This document shows positions 1-8,213 of a DNA stretch of 23,027 nucleotides, in pieces. The first letter of the stretch is position 1, and the number at the start of each line of letters is the position of its first letter. Origin of the DNA: SVQP01 sp045594445 (lineage in GTDB: Bacteria; Bacillota; Clostridia; Oscillospirales; CAG-272); contig JAZNYL010000099.1 of the NCBI GenBank assembly GCA_045594445.1, positions 1-23,027 of the forward strand, written 5' to 3'. The notes below the pieces were generated by a model. That model had not been told where the DNA came from and did no database searches. It was given only the letters and a program-made list of their open reading frames with translations. A program made the translations under genes and the position numbers.

Positions 1-174
1 AGTTGCGGTACTGCTCAAACTCCAACCGAGGAATCGATAATTCTGTCTTGTCGGCACGGTCGTGGGCAGATACATGGTCACGCTCTCGGTCTTGCTTACT
101 GCGCTCGGAGCGCCACTACCCCTACGGCACAACCGTTGAGGTTTTAGTATTGTAAAACCCCAACACACACAGTT

Positions 175-196
175 GTAGGGGCGATCAGTGATCGCC
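175..196 (+). repeat. REP-like hairpin with GTAG foot, copy 1
   Basis: GTAG is followed by a hairpin with arms GGCGATC and GATCGCC around a 2-3 nt loop. The same architecture, with different stem sequences, recurs on the minus strand around 10634, 10677, 10712, 17325, 17374 and 22975. This is the only copy in plus orientation. Confidence 0.6.
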
Positions 197-242
197 AGCG
201 CCTACTGCAACTAATTTTTCGTATATTTTTTCACTAATTACT

Positions 243-263
243 CAGCCCCATGGGGCTGTTTTT
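243..263 (+). terminator. Hairpin with plus-strand T run
   Basis: The arms CAGCCCC (243-249) and GGGGCTG (252-258) flank AT and are followed by TTTTTCTT on the plus strand. It therefore looks like a terminator for rightward transcription entering from outside the window. On the minus strand the hairpin is followed by GAGTAATTAG, so it is a poor terminator for the operon ending at 265. Confidence 0.45.
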
Positions 264-264
264 C

Positions 265-987
265 TTATCTGAACTCCTTATAATCCGCGGTCAGAAAACG
301 CTCGCGCATAATGGTATAGTGCTCTTTTGTCGGATCGCCGCAAAGAATGCCCAGTTCCCTTTTGAGTGCCGAGATCAGCAGCTCGGGATTGAGATTCTGC
401 ACAGAACCCGTCGCAAGGCGAAGCTCCATGACTACACTCCTGCACTCGTCGCACCAACCGATCTTGCTGCGGTTGATCAAGGGGATCAGGTTGATCTCCT
501 TTTCGCCCGACTTGGTTTTCTTGATCATATACAGCTCGTCTCTTGCAAGCACGGCTGCGATCTTGCCGGCCAGAGCGGGGCTGCCGCCCTCGGTGCAGAT
601 CTTGACCGTATAATCGGCAAACGCAACGTCGTTTGCATCGGTCTTAGCCTCGTACGCGTCGTAAACGTACATCTCGTCGGTCAGCTCGCAATTGAGCTGC
701 TTGATGATATTCTCCATGGAGATCTCGCGCTCGATGCGCATATCCAGAAACTCGCAAACGCTCTCGGTACCGATAGAGAGCGGATAGCCGAACGAGATCT
801 TGGGGTGCGGATTAAAGCCCTTGGTGTACCACATGGGAATGCCTGCACGGATCAGCACGCGGTGCAGCGTGCGCTGCAGGTCAAGATGCGACACATACTG
901 CAGATTCCCCTTTTTGACAAAGCGGATACGCACGGTTTTGGGCTGCTCCAGTAAAGGCAGCTGATGCTTTGTATAACAAGTTAACAT
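265..987 (-). CDS. Radical SAM-linked protein, DUF2344 (TIGR03936) family
   Basis: A 240-residue protein recognised as the DUF2344/TIGR03936 family by its N-terminal core (VRIRFVKKGNLQYVSHLDLQ, then a run reading YTKGFNPHPKISFGYPLSIG). Members are nearly always encoded beside a TIGR03960 radical SAM protein, as here. The biochemical function is unknown to me; genomic association with RNA metabolism and ribosomal genes is the usual context. Two adjacent ATGs exist at 990 and 987. AAGGGAGG lies only 3 nt before the first but 6 nt before the second, so I prefer 987, which overlaps the upstream TGA by one base (TGATG); the alternative gives an ATGA overlap. Either way the two genes are translationally coupled. 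It is the last gene of the four-gene minus-strand operon. Confidence 0.85.
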   Translation of the reverse strand: MLTCYTKHQLPLLEQPKTVRIRFVKKGNLQYVSHLDLQRTLHRVLIRAGIPMWYTKGFNPHPKISFGYPLSIGTESVCEFLDMRIEREISMENIIKQLNCELTDEMYVYDAYEAKTDANDVAFADYTVKICTEGGSPALAGKIAAVLARDELYMIKKTKSGEKEINLIPLINRSKIGWCDECRSVVMELRLATGSVQNLNPELLISALKRELGILCGDPTKEHYTIMRERFLTADYKEFR

Positions 988-2846
988 CATTTACCTCCCT
1001 TCGGGCAAGGCGTACGCTCGCCGCCCATGCAATTCGCTCCGCAGCCCGAGCATTGCTCGCGGCAGGAGGGCGTTGTTTTTTCCTCGTAAGCCTTGGCACG
1101 CTCACGCAAAAGAAACGCCTTGGTCACGCCGCAATCAATGATATCCCAGGGCAGCACCTCGTCAAGCCCGTAGGCGCGGTTTGCATAGAAGGAGGGATCA
1201 ACACCTGCCTCCTCAAACACCTCAATCCACTTGTCGTAATCAAAGAATTCGGTCCACGCGTCAAACATAAAACCCTTTTCGTGCGCCAAGGCCATCGCCT
1301 TGCAAAGGCGGCGGTCGCCTCTTGCCAGCACAGCCTCCACGCGGCAGACGCGGGCGTCGTGGTGGGTATATCTCACGCGCTTATCGCGGTTGCATTCACC
1401 CACATACGCCTGCTTTTCCAGCATGGTCTCCAAGGTGTCCTGCGCCTCCCATTGGAAGGGCGTGAAGGGCTTGGGAATAAAGGGCGAGACGCTGATAGTG
1501 ACCTGCACACCGCGCGATTTGTTGCGGTTGGGATTCTTATAGTACGCCACGCATACGTTATGCGCCAGCGTGGTAATGCCCTCCAGGTCCTCGTTGGTCT
1601 CGGTGGGCAGGCCTTGCATAAAGTACAGCTTGACCGTGCTCTTTCCTGCGTCAAACGCCACGTTGACCGCACGCAAAAGGTCTGCTTCCTCTACGTTTTT
1701 GTTGATGACGTCACGCAATCTCTGCGTGCCTGCCTCGGGCGCAAAGGTCAAAGAGCCCGAGCGAACCGACGCGATTCTGTCCATGAGCTCCTTGGTAAAG
1801 CTGTCCACGCGCAACGAGGGCAGCGAAAGATTGATCATGTTCTCGTCCGTCCACTCAAGCAGCTTGTCGGTCAGCTCCTCGACACGGGTATAGTCGCTGA
1901 TAGAGAGCGAGGAAAGCGAAATCTCCTCATAGCCGGTTGCCTCAAACAGTGATTTTGCCTGACAATCCAGCGTGCCCGGCGTTTTTTCGCGCACGGGGCG
2001 GTAAACCATTCCCGCCTGGCAGAAGCGGCAACCGCGGATGCAACCGCGTGCAACCTCCAGCATAATACGGTCGTGCACGGTTTCGGTGTACGGCATGACC
2101 AGCTTTTCGGGGAAATACGCCTTGTCCATGTCCTCGCAGATCTGCTTTTTGACCTTGGCGGGCACGTCGTCGAACAAAGGGGTATAGCTCTTGATGGTGC
2201 CGTCCTCGTTGTACTGCACGTCGTAAAGAGACGGCACGTAAACGCCCTGAATGGTGGCAGCGGCACGGCGCAAGAACGCCGCCTTGGTGTAGCTGCCCTC
2301 CTCTTTCATCTGAATGTAAAGACGGACGATCTGCGGCAGCATTTCCTCGCCCTCGCCGATGTTGAACAGATCGAAGAACTCTGCCACCGGCTCGGGGTTA
2401 TAGGTGCAAGGGCCGCCGCCGATGATCAATGGGAATTCCTCGCCTCTGTCCTTGGCGTACAGCGGAATGTGCGCAAGTCCCAGCATATTCAGCACGGTGG
2501 GATAGCACATCTCGTACTGCAGGGTAAAGCCCACGAAATCAAATTCGGTCAGCTCGTCTCCCGATTCGTGTGCCCAGAGCGGAATATCGTATTTGTGCAT
2601 CTGCTCCTGCATATCCACCCACGGCGCATAGCTGCGCTCGCACCAGATATCCTCTTCTGCATTCAATCTGGAATACAGGATGCGCACGCCGAGATTGGAC
2701 ATGCCAATCTCGTACGTATCGGGAAAGCAGAAGGCAAATCTTGCCTTGACGGTATCCTTATCCTTGATGACCTGACCGTATTCCCCGCCCGCATAGCGTC
2801 CGGGCTTTTGCACGGTCTTAAGTACTGTTGCAATTTTCTGATTCAT
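987..2846 (-). CDS. TIGR03960-family radical SAM protein (B12-binding-like N-terminus)
   Basis: A 619-residue, full-length member of the TIGR03960 family. The N-terminal 200 residues have the cobalamin-binding-like Rossmann layout (FPDTYEIGMSNLG at 41-53; IIGGGPCTYNPEP at 141-153). The radical SAM cluster motif CIRGCRFC is at 269-276, giving the CX3CX2C ligands C269, C273 and C276 for a 4Fe-4S cluster and SAM cleavage. The C-terminus carries five more cysteines (595, 599, 602, 606, 614), a likely extra metal site. The substrate is not established. ATG 2846 is preceded by AAAGGTG and lies 11 bp after the stop of the acidic membrane protein gene; its own stop overlaps the DUF2344 gene. A cytoplasmic oxygen-sensitive enzyme is expected, which fits an anaerobe. 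Confidence 0.88.
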   Translation of the reverse strand: MNQKIATVLKTVQKPGRYAGGEYGQVIKDKDTVKARFAFCFPDTYEIGMSNLGVRILYSRLNAEEDIWCERSYAPWVDMQEQMHKYDIPLWAHESGDELTEFDFVGFTLQYEMCYPTVLNMLGLAHIPLYAKDRGEEFPLIIGGGPCTYNPEPVAEFFDLFNIGEGEEMLPQIVRLYIQMKEEGSYTKAAFLRRAAATIQGVYVPSLYDVQYNEDGTIKSYTPLFDDVPAKVKKQICEDMDKAYFPEKLVMPYTETVHDRIMLEVARGCIRGCRFCQAGMVYRPVREKTPGTLDCQAKSLFEATGYEEISLSSLSISDYTRVEELTDKLLEWTDENMINLSLPSLRVDSFTKELMDRIASVRSGSLTFAPEAGTQRLRDVINKNVEEADLLRAVNVAFDAGKSTVKLYFMQGLPTETNEDLEGITTLAHNVCVAYYKNPNRNKSRGVQVTISVSPFIPKPFTPFQWEAQDTLETMLEKQAYVGECNRDKRVRYTHHDARVCRVEAVLARGDRRLCKAMALAHEKGFMFDAWTEFFDYDKWIEVFEEAGVDPSFYANRAYGLDEVLPWDIIDCGVTKAFLLRERAKAYEEKTTPSCREQCSGCGANCMGGERTPCPKGGK

Positions 2847-2857
2847 ATTGTCACCTT

Positions 2858-5800
2858 TTATTTTGTCTTACGTAAATCTCCCAGCAGGCTTGTGCAAACG
2901 ATGGGAACCGCCACCAGCCACAGAGCCTGATAAAGCAGTAAAAGCAGCGGCCAGACGTACCAGATGCAACCAAGCACAGACAGCGTCACAATCAGCACGG
3001 TGGTCAGCGCCAGATATACGTAGCGCATGATCGTACCGATCGTGCGCACGCGGCGCAGCTTGCGGCAAGCCAGGATCGGCAGCAGCACGTCCTCGGGTGC
3101 GCGCGTTGCAATCACGCCGCAGTCCAGCAGTCCCTCTGCTGCAGCGCCCTCGTAGTCGCGCTGTCTTTCCACCGTAACGCCCGAACCCTTGGCGCGGGTA
3201 TTGACGGCCTCCTGATTGATCGAGGGATCGTAGGTCACGATCACAGGCTTAATGCCCTCGGCTCTGATCTGCTGTGCACGCAACAGAAATTCACGGCGCA
3301 GCTCGTAATCCACCGAGTAGCCCACGCGGAACACGCCGTCAAAGGCCAGGTAGATCACGGTACTGTTTTTATGCTTTTTATAATTCTTTTCCATATCTCT
3401 GCGGGGCAGACGCACGCCGCGCGCCGCAAGATAATCGTAATCGCCCATCATCACGCCGGTCACGCCGTCCATGTAAAGCGTCACGCCGTTCTCGCCCACG
3501 CTCATGATCTCGATCTTGACCGGGGTGTCCTCAACCTGATCCTTACCCGCAATATCCGCCAGCGTTCCGCCAAGCGCGCGCAGCAGCACGCGGGTTTTTT
3601 CCATGTACGTGCCAATGTCGCTGTCTCCGCGCACGGTGATCTGCGAGGATCCGTACGCACAGAACATTTGCCCTGCGTCAAACAAGAGCGCCTTGACGTC
3701 CTTGTATTCCGCAGCAGCCCCATCACCGATCACGGCACAGCCGCTCTTGAACAGCGTTTTGCCTGCCGCAAAGGCCGAAACCGCTCCAAAGAGCAGCATG
3801 GAAAGCGGCATTGCACCGTTGATGCAAACCATGAACGCCGTCAGCGCGTCCATGCCGCTGCCCGTGGCGATCAGCGTGGCGATCGCGGCCGCAATGCAGC
3901 AGACGAACAGCACGCTGTAAAGCACACTGAGCGTGATACCGCGCTCCACTACGGCACCCGTGCGGCGGAAATAGCCGCCCACGTGGCTGATCTTGCGCAC
4001 GCGATACGCACCTGCACGCGGCTTTTGCACTTGATCCTGCTCGGCAATGGGAAGGCGCGAGCGAGAGGCGGTATCGTTGATTTTTTCCACGCCGTATCTC
4101 GGCTTGCCCGAACGCACCACCTTGAAGTTGCGCTCCTGATTATACAAATGCAGCACGTCAGCCACCGTGCAAAGCGTGAGTGCAAACACGGCAAGGCTGT
4201 TGAACATCATATATTGCTTGCCGGCTAAAAAGACCAGCACAATATCGTAAAGCAAGGATGCAGGCAGCATCAGCGCGGGTACCGAATACAGGCTGTAGCC
4301 CAGCGTCAGAATACTGCGCAAGCCCTCCCATAGTCTGCGCCAAGCGCTGGCTATGACCACCAGAATTGCAAGCACCGCCAGCAGCGGATACAGCGGGGTG
4401 GAAATGATTTTGGGAACGCTTCCCTGCAAATATCCGAGCAGATACGCATTATCCAGCGCGATCAACGAGAAAAGAAATACGATGCAAAGTGCCAATCTGA
4501 CGATGACCCAAGGCTTTTCACGTCCGTAGGCCTGCTTGATCTCCGCCTCGTCCGCTGCCTCTGCGTATTCCTTGCCGCGCCATGCAAAGCAGAGCGGATT
4601 ATCCGTGCCCGCCACTTGACGCTTTTGCTTATGCGTCACCACCGCGTTGCGCACGCGTTCGCTGCCCACGCGGCTCTTGACCTCCTGCTCGTAGCCCAGC
4701 GAGGTCATCAGGTGAATATCCTTTTCGTCCAGCTCCACGCCGCCTTGCACGCTCTCTCCCGGCAGCGGCTCACTCTTGACCACGCGCCCTTGCATGGGAT
4801 CCTCCGCGGGATATGCGGGAGCTTGATCGGTCAGAGGATCGTCGTCCTCAGGTTCCTGCTCGGGAGCCGAAACCGTTTTCTCGGTCGGGATCGTGGGCTT
4901 TGCGGGAATATCGGCCGAACGCTCTGCACGCGCCTGCGCTCTGAGTGCGGCAACCGACTCACGCCATTCGTCCAAGGAACCCAGCACCATGTCCACGTAG
5001 TCCTCTTTCGGCTCGGCAGGCTCAGCCTCCTCTGCCTGTTCAGCCTCTTGCTCCTCTTGTTGGCCAAGAAGCTCGTCGTCTTCGGCAAACTCGTCGTCTT
5101 CGGTATACTCGCGGCCCTCGATCTCAGCCAGAAGCTGCAGCTCGTATTTGTTCTCGGAGCGCGCTCCGATATCCAACGAGATTTCTTCGTCTTCGGGAAT
5201 CTCTTGATCCTCGATAAACTCCAGACCCCCGGCAAATTCTTCGTCCTCGGTGAATTTCAGACCCTCGGCAAATTCTTCGTCTTCGGTGAATTCTTCGTCC
5301 TCGGTGAATTCTTCGTCCTCGGCGAATTCCTCGTCTTCGGTGAATTCTTCGTCCTCGGTGAATTCTTCGTCTTCGGTGAATTCTTCGTCCTCGGTGAATT
5401 CTTCGTCTTCGGTGAATTCTTCGTCCTCGCCGAATTCCTCGTCGTCAGAAAATTCTTCTTCGTCGTCCTCGTCAAGCAGCTGCTCTAACTCGTCCTGCTC
5501 GACCAACGCCTCGTATTCCGCAATCTCACGCGCGTCTTCCTCGTCCATCTCGTCGTCCTCAAACCAAGGCAACTCGTCCACGGGAATCTGCTCGGGCTCG
5601 GACCGGACGCTTTGAGCAGACTTTTCCTGCTTGACCTGCTCCGCGATCTTTGTCTGTGCCTGCTCGCGGATCTGCGCTGCCATCTCCTCGGGATCCTCTT
5701 GCGCGTATTCCTCGTCAACCTCAAGATCCACGTCGTCCTCAAGGTCCTCTTCCAAGTCCTCTTCAAGGTCGTCTTCCGGATCCTCTTCAAGGTCGTCGAA

Positions 5801-6127
5801 GGTATCCTCGGGCTCGTCCTCAGACTCCTGCTCCGGCTCCTGCTCGTCGTCTTCTTCTACGTACGTCTCGTCCTCGGGCTCCTCGTCCTCATCGTCAGGC
5901 ATAAAGTCCTCGGCGCTGTAAACGTCGTTGCTTTTTTTCGCAGCAGACGGCTTGTCCTTGCTTTGATTGCCAAACATTTCTACCAGCATTTTTGCAAACG
6001 CTTCGTCGTCTGCGCTGGGATCGTCCTCTTCTCCCTGCACGTGGTCTGCATTCTCATAGGACTTTTTGAGCTGCTCTACCATTTCATCCACGTTTTCCGA
6101 GGAAAAGCTTTGCTTTTTCTTTGCCAA
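2858..6127 (-). CDS. Acidic-repeat membrane protein with degenerate P-type ATPase-like C-terminal half
   Basis: A 1089-residue protein of unknown function. Residues 1-60 form a short basic-then-amphipathic start. About 25-440 is extremely rich in Glu/Asp and includes a hexapeptide tandem repeat (T-E-D-E-E-F) at roughly 225-310. About 541-1085 is a membrane region with helices near 541-560, 572-595, 610-660, 730-756, 763-790 and a final pair at 1031-1082. The order resembles a P-type ATPase: a helix with GAMPLSML (Pro774, where CPx or PEGL sits), then AAGKTLFKSGCAVIG, then LLFDAGQMF (Asp817) where DKTGTLT is expected, then IKPVIVTYDP (965-968) where TGDN is expected. The KTGT and TGDN residues and the GDGxND hinge are absent, so I infer no ATP-driven transport. 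TTG 6127 is chosen because AAAGGGGG lies 7 nt upstream; an in-frame GTG at 6145 has no ribosome binding site. It lies 36 bp after rlmB. Confidence 0.7.
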   Translation of the reverse strand: MAKKKQSFSSENVDEMVEQLKKSYENADHVQGEEDDPSADDEAFAKMLVEMFGNQSKDKPSAAKKSNDVYSAEDFMPDDEDEEPEDETYVEEDDEQEPEQESEDEPEDTFDDLEEDPEDDLEEDLEEDLEDDVDLEVDEEYAQEDPEEMAAQIREQAQTKIAEQVKQEKSAQSVRSEPEQIPVDELPWFEDDEMDEEDAREIAEYEALVEQDELEQLLDEDDEEEFSDDEEFGEDEEFTEDEEFTEDEEFTEDEEFTEDEEFTEDEEFAEDEEFTEDEEFTEDEEFAEGLKFTEDEEFAGGLEFIEDQEIPEDEEISLDIGARSENKYELQLLAEIEGREYTEDDEFAEDDELLGQQEEQEAEQAEEAEPAEPKEDYVDMVLGSLDEWRESVAALRAQARAERSADIPAKPTIPTEKTVSAPEQEPEDDDPLTDQAPAYPAEDPMQGRVVKSEPLPGESVQGGVELDEKDIHLMTSLGYEQEVKSRVGSERVRNAVVTHKQKRQVAGTDNPLCFAWRGKEYAEAADEAEIKQAYGREKPWVIVRLALCIVFLFSLIALDNAYLLGYLQGSVPKIISTPLYPLLAVLAILVVIASAWRRLWEGLRSILTLGYSLYSVPALMLPASLLYDIVLVFLAGKQYMMFNSLAVFALTLCTVADVLHLYNQERNFKVVRSGKPRYGVEKINDTASRSRLPIAEQDQVQKPRAGAYRVRKISHVGGYFRRTGAVVERGITLSVLYSVLFVCCIAAAIATLIATGSGMDALTAFMVCINGAMPLSMLLFGAVSAFAAGKTLFKSGCAVIGDGAAAEYKDVKALLFDAGQMFCAYGSSQITVRGDSDIGTYMEKTRVLLRALGGTLADIAGKDQVEDTPVKIEIMSVGENGVTLYMDGVTGVMMGDYDYLAARGVRLPRRDMEKNYKKHKNSTVIYLAFDGVFRVGYSVDYELRREFLLRAQQIRAEGIKPVIVTYDPSINQEAVNTRAKGSGVTVERQRDYEGAAAEGLLDCGVIATRAPEDVLLPILACRKLRRVRTIGTIMRYVYLALTTVLIVTLSVLGCIWYVWPLLLLLYQALWLVAVPIVCTSLLGDLRKTK
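5234..5449 (-). repeat. 12-unit, 18-bp in-frame tandem repeat
   Basis: Twelve consecutive 18-bp units run from 5234 to 5449 with plus-strand consensus GAATTCTTCGTCCTCGGT, coding on the minus strand for T-E-D-E-E-F. The units differ mainly by CCTC versus CTTC at bases 12-15, alternating through 5324-5431 so that a 36-bp higher-order period is visible. Degenerate units occur at 5252 and 5432. The pattern is that of recent slippage or unequal exchange inside a coding region. Confidence 0.9.
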
Positions 6128-6163
6128 GCTGCTGCCCCCTTTCACAAAAAATCAAATTTCATA

Positions 6164-7042
6164 TCAGCCCTGACGGTGCTGCTTGGCCGCCTCGGCCAGA
6201 ATGACCGACGCAGCGGTGGATACGTTGAAGGAATTCACCTTACCGTACATGGGAATGGAGGTAATGATATCCGCCTGTTTGGTGACCAGATCCGAAACGC
6301 CGTTGCCCTCACTGCCAAACACCAGCGCGCAAGGACCGCGAAAATCGGTCTCATAAAAGGGTTTGCCACCGGCCTCGGCCGCAAATACCCACACGCCCTC
6401 CTTTTTGAGCATACGCACGGTCGCGCCGATGTTGGAGACCTTGGCAATGGCCAAATGCTCCACCGCACCTGCGGACGCCTTGGAAACCAGCGGCGTAAGA
6501 CCTACGGCACGACGCTTGGGAATGATCAATCCATGTGCTCCGCATCCCTCCGCGCAACGGATCAGCGCGCCCAGATTATAAGGGTCGGTAATGCCGTCGG
6601 CAATCACGATCAGGGGTGCCTCACCGCGCTCTCTTGCAATCTCCAGAATGTCCTCGGGCGTGCAATATTCCTTTTGTGCCGCCATGGCGATAATCCCCTG
6701 GTGAGGAGCAAAGCCTGCCATGCGGTCCATCTTGTCTTTATCCGTTTCCACAACAGGAATGCCGCGCTCTACTGCCATGGCAACCAGCACCACGATCGAA
6801 CCCTCGCGGTCTCCGCGTCTGACCAGAATCTTATCAATTTCACGGTCGGATTTGAGCAGCTCACGCACAGCGTTTCTGCCGATCACAAGGCCCGAATCCT
6901 CCATCTCCTCAAGCTCCTGCTCGCTGACCTGAGCTGCGGGCTTGGGCGCGTTATACTTATCGCGACGGGGTGCTCCCTTTGCGGGATGCTGCGAATTTCT
7001 CTTGCCGTCCTGTGCCGATTTATACTTCTTGTTATGCTCCAT
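6164..7042 (-). CDS. rlmB: TrmH/SpoU-family rRNA 2'-O-methyltransferase (RlmB-like)
   Basis: A 292-residue SPOUT methyltransferase. All three family motifs are visible: motif 1 IADGITDPYNLGALIRCAE (147-165, with N156 and catalytic R162), motif 2 VFGSEGNGVS (241-250, E245), and motif 3 SIPMYGKVNSFNVSTAAS (262-279). A substrate-binding domain (about 50-125; GRNAVRELL, HQGIIA) precedes the catalytic domain, as in the RlmB/YacO group that uses SAM to methylate the 2'-O of a guanosine in 23S rRNA. The first 45 residues are basic and low-complexity, probably an RNA-contacting tail. ATG 7042 is preceded by AAAGGA; an upstream in-frame start at 7090 lacks one. It is the first gene of the minus operon, behind the promoter at 7127-7155. 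The exact RNA target, and so the symbol, is by similarity only. Confidence 0.85.
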   Translation of the reverse strand: MEHNKKYKSAQDGKRNSQHPAKGAPRRDKYNAPKPAAQVSEQELEEMEDSGLVIGRNAVRELLKSDREIDKILVRRGDREGSIVVLVAMAVERGIPVVETDKDKMDRMAGFAPHQGIIAMAAQKEYCTPEDILEIARERGEAPLIVIADGITDPYNLGALIRCAEGCGAHGLIIPKRRAVGLTPLVSKASAGAVEHLAIAKVSNIGATVRMLKKEGVWVFAAEAGGKPFYETDFRGPCALVFGSEGNGVSDLVTKQADIITSIPMYGKVNSFNVSTAASVILAEAAKQHRQG

Positions 7043-7126
7043 AAAGGTTCCTTTCTTTTGCCGAACGAAATTTTCGATTTCCCGACACAATGATGTTTAT
7101 TTTCAATCAAATCACATACACTATTC

Positions 7127-7155
7127 ATTATATCATACCTTGTCCGTTTTGTACA
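7127..7155 (-). promoter_or_regulatory. Promoter for the rlmB operon
   Basis: On the minus strand a -10 TATAAT (7132-7127) with an extended TGA just upstream follows, after 17 bp, a -35 TGTACA (7155-7150). The predicted leader before rlmB is about 75-80 nt. Confidence 0.65.
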
Positions 7156-7280
7156 GACTTATTTTAGAAAATTCTCATGCTATAAAGGATTTTACGCCGA
7201 AAATCGTTCGTCACGGTGCGACAGGATCGGACACGGATTGCCGTTTTTCCAAAATTCCCGAAATTTCTTTTCCGGAATTC

Positions 7281-7310
7281 TTGCACAGCGCACCAAAATT
7301 GTGCTATAAT
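7281..7310 (+). promoter_or_regulatory. Promoter for the amidohydrolase gene
   Basis: TTGCAC (7281-7286), an 18-bp spacer and TATAAT (7305-7310) with an extended TGC at 7302-7304. Transcription should begin near 7317, giving a leader of about 58 nt. Confidence 0.75.
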
Positions 7311-7374
7311 AATTCCATCGTTTTTTTATTTTCCCGCGATGCCTTTTGCGACACCGCCTCAAGGAGGCTCCCCC

Positions 7375-8178
7375 ATGGTTTTTGATTTTCACACCCATTG
7401 CTTTCCCGACACGCTCGCGCCCCGCGCCATTGCGCACTTAGCCGAGATCTCACTCAAATGCGGCCTGACTCCCACCACCGACGGCACTGCCCAAGGCGTG
7501 CTTGATCAGATGCACGCGCACGGCGTGGACAAGAGCTTGATTTGCAACGTATCCACCAACGCGCATCAGATGCCCAAGGTCAACGCCTTTGCCTGCGAGC
7601 TGGCTCGCACGCAGACCGAGCTTTACGCGCTTGGCTCACTTCACCCGCACGGCGAGGATCTTGAAGGACAGATCCGTATGCTCAAGGATGCGGGCATCAA
7701 GGGACTCAAGCTGCATCCCGACTATATCCGCATTGAATTTGACGACCCGGTGCTGCATCCCATTTTTGAGCTTTGTATCGCTTACGATATGTTTTTGATC
7801 ACCCACGCGGGCTACGATCCCAATTCCCCCGACCACATGCATTGCAGACCCGAGCAGATTCTGACCGTGATGCAGAATTTTCCCAAGATGACGCTGATCG
7901 CTGCGCACATGGGCGGCATTGACTGCGAGCAGGATGTGCTGGACAATCTTTGCGGCAAGCAACTCTATATGGATACCTCGCACTCGGGCTCGTATCCGCA
8001 CCGCCATCCCCTGCTTCATAAGATCATGCAAAAGCACGACCCCGCGCTGCTGCTTTACGGCAGCGATTGCCCTTGGTCAGGCCAGGAGCGTGAGCAGAAT
8101 TTCGTTCTGCAAGCCCCCATTTCCGAACAGGTCAAGGAGGATATCTTCTGGAATAACGCCATGAGATTGATGAACTGA
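7375..8178 (+). CDS. Amidohydrolase_2-type metal-dependent hydrolase (TIM barrel)
   Basis: A 267-residue cytoplasmic protein of the amidohydrolase superfamily, small-barrel Amidohydrolase_2 type. Metal and active-site signatures appear in order: FDFHTH (HxH, residues 3-8) on strand 1, GLKLHPD in the middle, ITHAGYD, AAHMGG, and YGSDCPW with the C-terminal Asp. Members include decarboxylases and lactone or amide hydrolases, and the substrate cannot be read from sequence. Start ATG 7375 has a near-perfect AAGGAGG (7361-7367) 7 nt upstream, so the in-frame extension to 7216 is not used. It is a single-gene unit ending at the bidirectional terminator 8184-8207. Confidence 0.85.
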   Translation: MVFDFHTHCFPDTLAPRAIAHLAEISLKCGLTPTTDGTAQGVLDQMHAHGVDKSLICNVSTNAHQMPKVNAFACELARTQTELYALGSLHPHGEDLEGQIRMLKDAGIKGLKLHPDYIRIEFDDPVLHPIFELCIAYDMFLITHAGYDPNSPDHMHCRPEQILTVMQNFPKMTLIAAHMGGIDCEQDVLDNLCGKQLYMDTSHSGSYPHRHPLLHKIMQKHDPALLLYGSDCPWSGQEREQNFVLQAPISEQVKEDIFWNNAMRLMN

Positions 8179-8183
8179 AAAAA

Positions 8184-8207
8184 GGGTTGAGTCCTTTGAC
8201 TCAACCC
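8184..8207 (+). terminator. Bidirectional terminator between convergent genes
   Basis: A perfect 10-bp stem (GGGTTGAGTC and GACTCAACCC) with loop CTTT. It is preceded by six A (8178-8183) and followed by TTCTCTTTACTTT, so it can terminate both the plus-strand amidohydrolase and the minus-strand sensor kinase gene ending at 8214. Confidence 0.9.
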
Positions 8208-8213
8208 TTCTCT

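Larger units (their letters stand above)
1..264. other. Non-coding left-edge region with repeats and hairpins
   Basis: I see no credible gene here. The stretch holds a REP-like hairpin (175-196), a short hairpin with arms GGTTTTA/TAAAACC (140-146 and 153-159), a fragment CCCCTACGG near 117-125 that resembles the foot of the REP-like repeats, and a GC-rich hairpin at 243-258. No terminator oriented for the minus-strand operon that ends at 265 is evident. Confidence 0.6.
7043..7374. other. Divergent intergenic region
   Basis: This 332-bp gap separates divergent genes and contains only the two promoters (7127-7155 minus and 7281-7310 plus) and the leaders. I see no other gene, riboswitch or strong hairpin between them. 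Confidence 0.6.

Noticed and set aside
5234..5449. Regular repeats that could suggest a CRISPR array
   Set aside because: Units are contiguous 18-mers without spacers, in frame within a coding region.
5612..7093. A 493-codon plus-strand open frame across rlmB and the acidic gene
   Set aside because: It is antisense to two supported genes; its Leu/Phe/Val-rich start is just the complement of Glu/Asp codons.
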